From Hemicentrotus pulcherrimus (taxonomy: Eukaryota > Echinodermata > Echinoidea > Camarodonta > Strongylocentrotidae): DNA of 10,223 bases. The DNA lies in assembly GCA_003118195.1 (NCBI GenBank), contig BEXV01000469.1, forward strand, positions 189,440 through 199,662. The letters are read 5' to 3'. The notes below the pieces were generated by a model. The model was not told the DNA's origin. It saw nothing but the letters and a program-made list of their open reading frames with translations, and made no database searches. This document shows positions 7,471-10,223 of this stretch, piece by piece. The position numbers and the translations under genes were made by a program. Each line of letters starts with the position of its first letter. The stretch's first letter is position 1.

Positions 7471-8518
7471 TGTCTATTTCCATCGTGTTAAGTTATTCCT
7501 ACAACATTGTTGTATTTATACATGGTTTTATCTAATAAGACGATATATTTGTCTTGGAATGGGTACAATAGCAAAAGACGGGAAGAAAACAATGTAAATT
7601 ATAAAATTAGATCGTACAACCAGACGAGGGCGGTATGTCTGGACGGTTAGCATTTCAAAGAAGTTTACAAGCAATATTTAAAAAATACACGACTTATGTT
7701 GGACATGATTCGATTTTATGAATATTTTCAGTTAAATCCGAAGGCAAAAGAGAAGTCTTCATGAGTCTTTATGATTGATATGTTGACAATGTGAATGGAT
7801 GCTTAAGATTGCCACCTCACGTTGAATGGGAGGGTGTAATACTTTGAGAATGTTGGCTTGGCAGGAAGCAGAAGACCATCAGAAAATATCCGACAAATAT
7901 ATACATGAAAAAAAAACAGAAAGTTGAGATCAATACAGTCACCATTTTGGATCAAACATTGACAACTCTATCATTTTGTCATCATTTTTTTTTCAAAAGA
8001 AACTGATATAACCTAATATACATGACCTTATAAAATGAAATAAGAGGAGCGGGAACGTTCAATCGATTCCTGTTAATTAAACTTGAAACCGAGATTTGAT
8101 TGCTGTGAGTCAGACTGGGGATAAACACTTCCCAAGGTTTACAAATCGAGCGAAGTTCAAGATAAATACACGCAAAGTCGGATGTTTTTTTTTATTCATT
8201 GCTTAAGATGTACATATATGACATAACATCGATACAAGGTTGACAGGGTTGTACAATCTGCTAACAATAATTGATCACCCCGTACTCCTTGAGAAGATCT
8301 GAAGGTGTGACAAATTGATTTTCATTACAATCATCCACTGTCTCTCTAATTTCACCATGGAACTGTTAATTTGTATGTTTATTTCATTGGTCATAATGAG
8401 CTATTCACATCTTTGATACCAGTCTGAAACTTGCTCATGTTACATTTCTTTCTTGTCATCATGACATATTTAATTTGCATTATGTTATACCAGCTTTGTG
8501 TTCGTGTTCCTCTCTCCC

Positions 8519-8608
8519 TCTCACACACACTCTCTCTCCACTCTCTCTCTCCACTCTCTCTCTCCACTCTCTCTCCACTCTCTCTCTCCACTCTCTCTCC
8601 ACTCTCTC
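8519..8608. repeat. CT-rich minisatellite
   Basis: CTCTCTCTCCA-type units of 10 or 12 bases are repeated about seven times after a short CA run. The pattern is uninterrupted apart from unit-length variation. Open frames here, on both strands, are repeat artefacts (Leu/Ser or Glu/Arg peptides), not genes. The polypurine-polypyrimidine tract could form triplex DNA. Confidence 0.9.
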
Positions 8609-9035
8609 CCCTTCTTTATCCATTCTGTCTCCCTCAACGTCCCTTCCCTTGATTCGTTATTTTGCTGCTTCTCATTTTCCCTTTACAACTTTATTCCATT
8701 TGTTTCTGCGTTTTACTCTTGCCTGGTATTCATTAATTGGTTTTTCATCTCCACATGTTTATATTTTTGTATGCAATAAATGATTTTTTTTTTTAATGAT
8801 CTTGAATTATTTTTAAATAACGAATTGTAAATACGATGTTTTCAATCAAATATTTGTAAATCATGCATGCAATTCAGCCTTTGGCTGCGACATGTTGATG
8901 GATAAATCAAAATGCACTACCCTACCTCATCATGGTCACGTGGTTCTTGTTTCATTACCGTTCAAATGTATTTATATTAAACACTCTACTTAAGTTCAAG
9001 GTTTAATGTTCTGTGTTTATATATCACTATATTGA

Positions 9036-9345
9036 TGATGTCTCTAAGCGCTTTACCACTTATTGCCCCGGTTAACCGATTCCGGTTTGTCCGCATACAT
9101 TGTACGCAGAATTTCGACTCCCTGATGAACATTCCAGCGATACGCCATTTTTACTGACGCAATGCTGAACAAACTGCAAACGACTTTTATTTGTCATGCT
9201 ACCCGGTACCCATCTAACATCGTTAGTCGAGAGTGGGGAATGTGGCTTTAATTCTTGCCAAAGGGCGTAAATACCGGGCTGAGTTTTGAACCCTAAAGCC
9301 TTGCATTAGCAATCAAGTGCATGAACCACTAAACCAAGGCACATG
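9036..9345 (-). mobile_element. near-complete tRNA-derived SINE, minus strand
   Basis: Read on the minus strand, it starts with a tRNA-like head at about 9343. The A box TGGTTTAGTGG is at 9336-9326 and the B box GGGTTCAAAAC at 9293-9283. The anticodon region CTTG-ATTGCTAATG-CAAG resembles a serine (GCT) tRNA with one base lost from the anticodon stem. The body includes GATGGGTACCGGGTAGC, a motif related to the CTACCTGGTAGG body of the other SINE. The 3' end is TGGTAAAGCGCTTAGAGACA (near 9040-9060), a tail type common in invertebrate SINEs, followed by a short GATGAT-like stretch. It is not a functional tRNA gene. Confidence 0.75.
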
Positions 9346-9410
9346 TTATCATGCATGCTAAATCATTCCGCAACGACAATCATAATTCATATGTACGTTT
9401 CCCAATAAAG

Positions 9411-9454
9411 AAGTAGTCGTAATAGAAGTAGTAGATGTTGTAGTAGTAGTTATA
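9411..9454. repeat. GTA trinucleotide microsatellite
   Basis: This is an imperfect AGT/GTA run (AAGTAGTCGTAATAGAAGTAG, then GTAGTAGTAGT) with interruptions. It is non-coding. Confidence 0.8.
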
Positions 9455-9860
9455 GTACAACGAAACCATAGCGAAACAGAAAAGATAATTGAGGGATATA
9501 TGGGGAAGTCATTTTACGCATCGTTTCCTTGAGAAGGTCGTTAAAAGGATGCAGAGTAATCCACACCATCTAGTCTTGCAACTTTTTTTTTCTTTTTTTC
9601 TAAAGCATATAATAGACATTTATTAACGAGCCTCGTCATGATGAGATTAAACGCTCCATTTGGAAATGTCAAATATTACATGAATTTAAATTGTTGAAGC
9701 TCAAAAAGTATTCTTTAATATATTACCCCGAAAATGACACTAAACGTGTGTATTATTGTATTTGTCATCACTTTATCGTTTTCATAATTTAAATGTAGCA
9801 AGCGTGTGTTTTTTTTTTTTTACTTACAGACGGATATGATAAATGATTATATTCAATAAC

Positions 9861-10040
9861 GTTTATCATTATTATTACTATTATTATGATTGTTATCATT
9901 ATTATAATTATCATTATTATCAATATTGTTATTGTTACATTTAGTGTTTTAATTGATATTATGAGTATTAGAAGTGGTAGCTCTACCATTGCTATTGTTA
10001 TTGCTATCATAAATGATCGTTATTAAAATGATGATTATCA
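9861..10040. repeat. ATT/ATC imperfect microsatellite
   Basis: A long interrupted run of ATT, ATC and GTT triplets lies just upstream of the acceptor at 10065. The minus-strand open frame across it gives an Ile-rich low-complexity peptide and is not a gene. Confidence 0.85.
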
Positions 10041-10065
10041 TTTCTTTTGACCTTTGACCCCTCAG

Positions 10066-10140
10066 GTTGTAATCCAGTGCCGGGATCTCATCAAGAATGT
10101 TGGTGCTTCAGACGATCCGGCAAAATCTTTCATTGCTTCG
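10066..10140 (+). CDS. Cys-rich third coding exon of the peptide precursor (partial gene)
   Basis: A 75-base exon lies between a strong acceptor (CTTTGACCCCTCAG, AG at 10064-10065) and donor GTAAGA at 10141. In phase 1, the phase left by the donor at 7328, it encodes GCNPVPGSHQ, then ECWCFRRSGKIFHCF and a split Gly. This gives four cysteines spaced C-x9-C-x-C-x9-C. The CWC followed by xxxxGK is reminiscent of the second half of a thyroglobulin type-1 domain (which has a conserved CWCV), but the Tyr-x-Pro-x-Cys half is not seen, so I do not assign that domain. Because 75 is divisible by three, the next intron is also phase 1 and the coding sequence must continue beyond the window. Phase 0 is also fully open (see findings), so the frame is not certain. 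Confidence 0.5.
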
Positions 10141-10208
10141 GTAAGACACTTCCCCTTTCCTCAACCATCATCTACAAAACCGGGCTCACTGACACTTCTT
10201 TTTCTGAA

Positions 10209-10223
10209 GGGGGGGGGGGGGGG
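10209..10223. repeat. terminal poly-G run
   Basis: The window ends in 15 consecutive G. Long G homopolymers at a sequence edge are often contig-end or two-colour-sequencing artefacts next to an assembly gap. Confidence 0.8.

Larger units (their letters stand above)
7329..10065 (+). other. probable intron before the Cys-rich exon
   Basis: It runs from donor GTAAGT at 7329 to the acceptor CTTTGACCCCTCAG ending at 10065. No independent gene is visible; CT-repeat frames at 8431-8783 are minisatellite products. Contents are an ATGC repeat at 7388-7401, a very T-rich tract with an acceptor TTACAG at 7451-7456, an acceptor-like ATTTTCAG ending at 7731, a CT minisatellite, a perfect E-box CACGTG at about 8937, a minus-strand SINE, and GTA and ATT microsatellites. 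Confidence 0.4.

Noticed and set aside
7732..7780. Extra coding exon after ATTTTCAG at 7731
   Set aside because: The AAGGCAAAAGAGAAGT stretch weakly resembles the KAD exon end, but the matching frame is phase 0, a stop follows within 11 codons, and no good donor is present.
8431..8783. Overlapping open frames of 70-100 codons
   Set aside because: They are translations of the CT minisatellite and flanking pyrimidine-rich DNA, open in several frames at once.
9270..9345. Functional tRNA-Ser gene on the minus strand
   Set aside because: The anticodon stem has lost a base, there is no long variable arm, and a SINE body and tail follow.
9789..10010. 73-codon minus-strand frame
   Set aside because: It is translation of the ATT microsatellite and a poly-T run.
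1..10223. CRISPR array, operon or bacterial system
   Set aside because: There are no spaced direct repeats, ribosome binding sites or gene clusters. Splice signals and SINEs show animal DNA.

Overview
This is AT-rich, intron-bearing animal DNA. Signs of this are GT-AG splice signals, a TATA/initiator promoter, two tRNA-derived SINEs, small inverted-repeat elements, many microsatellites and no dense coding. Repeat style (tRNA-SINEs, one ending in an AAGCGCTTAGAGACA-like tail; short AAAGG-ended elements) suggests a marine invertebrate, perhaps an echinoderm. The species guess is inference. Poly-A and AT tracts, one undetermined base and a terminal poly-G run show draft-assembly features.

Layout. 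1-2231: non-coding, with a 10-bp-phased GCTTT array (9-214), an AAT microsatellite (619-697) and a possible MITE (1361-1570). 2232-2332: TATA box, initiator and an ATG-free leader exon ending at a good donor. 2333-5801: probable first intron, holding an AT/GT microsatellite, a 102-bp tandem duplication, a tRNA-derived SINE, and a CRE plus TATA-like pair that may be a second promoter. 5802-6012: first coding exon, encoding a signal peptide, an acidic propeptide and a Lys-Arg processing site. 6013-7193: intron with a TTAA-bounded hairpin element and a 180-bp-spaced duplication around the N. 7194-7328: candidate lysine/glutamine-rich exon. 7329-10065: intron with a CT minisatellite, a reverse-strand SINE and ATT repeats. 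10066-10140: 75-nt cysteine-rich exon. The gene continues past the window end.

The one gene I can support is a plus-strand secreted-peptide precursor whose coding introns are all phase 1. The conceptual product is signal peptide, Asp-rich propeptide, KR site, Lys/Gln-rich cationic stretch, then a Cys-rich module with C-x9-C-x-C-x9-C spacing. This is the plan of an antimicrobial-type or similar processed cationic peptide, but I do not recognise the family. The ends of the first two coding exons are homologous (NRxKADxKY followed by GTAAGT), which points to an internal exon duplication. The exon chain is inferred from splice signals and phase, and it needs transcript evidence.
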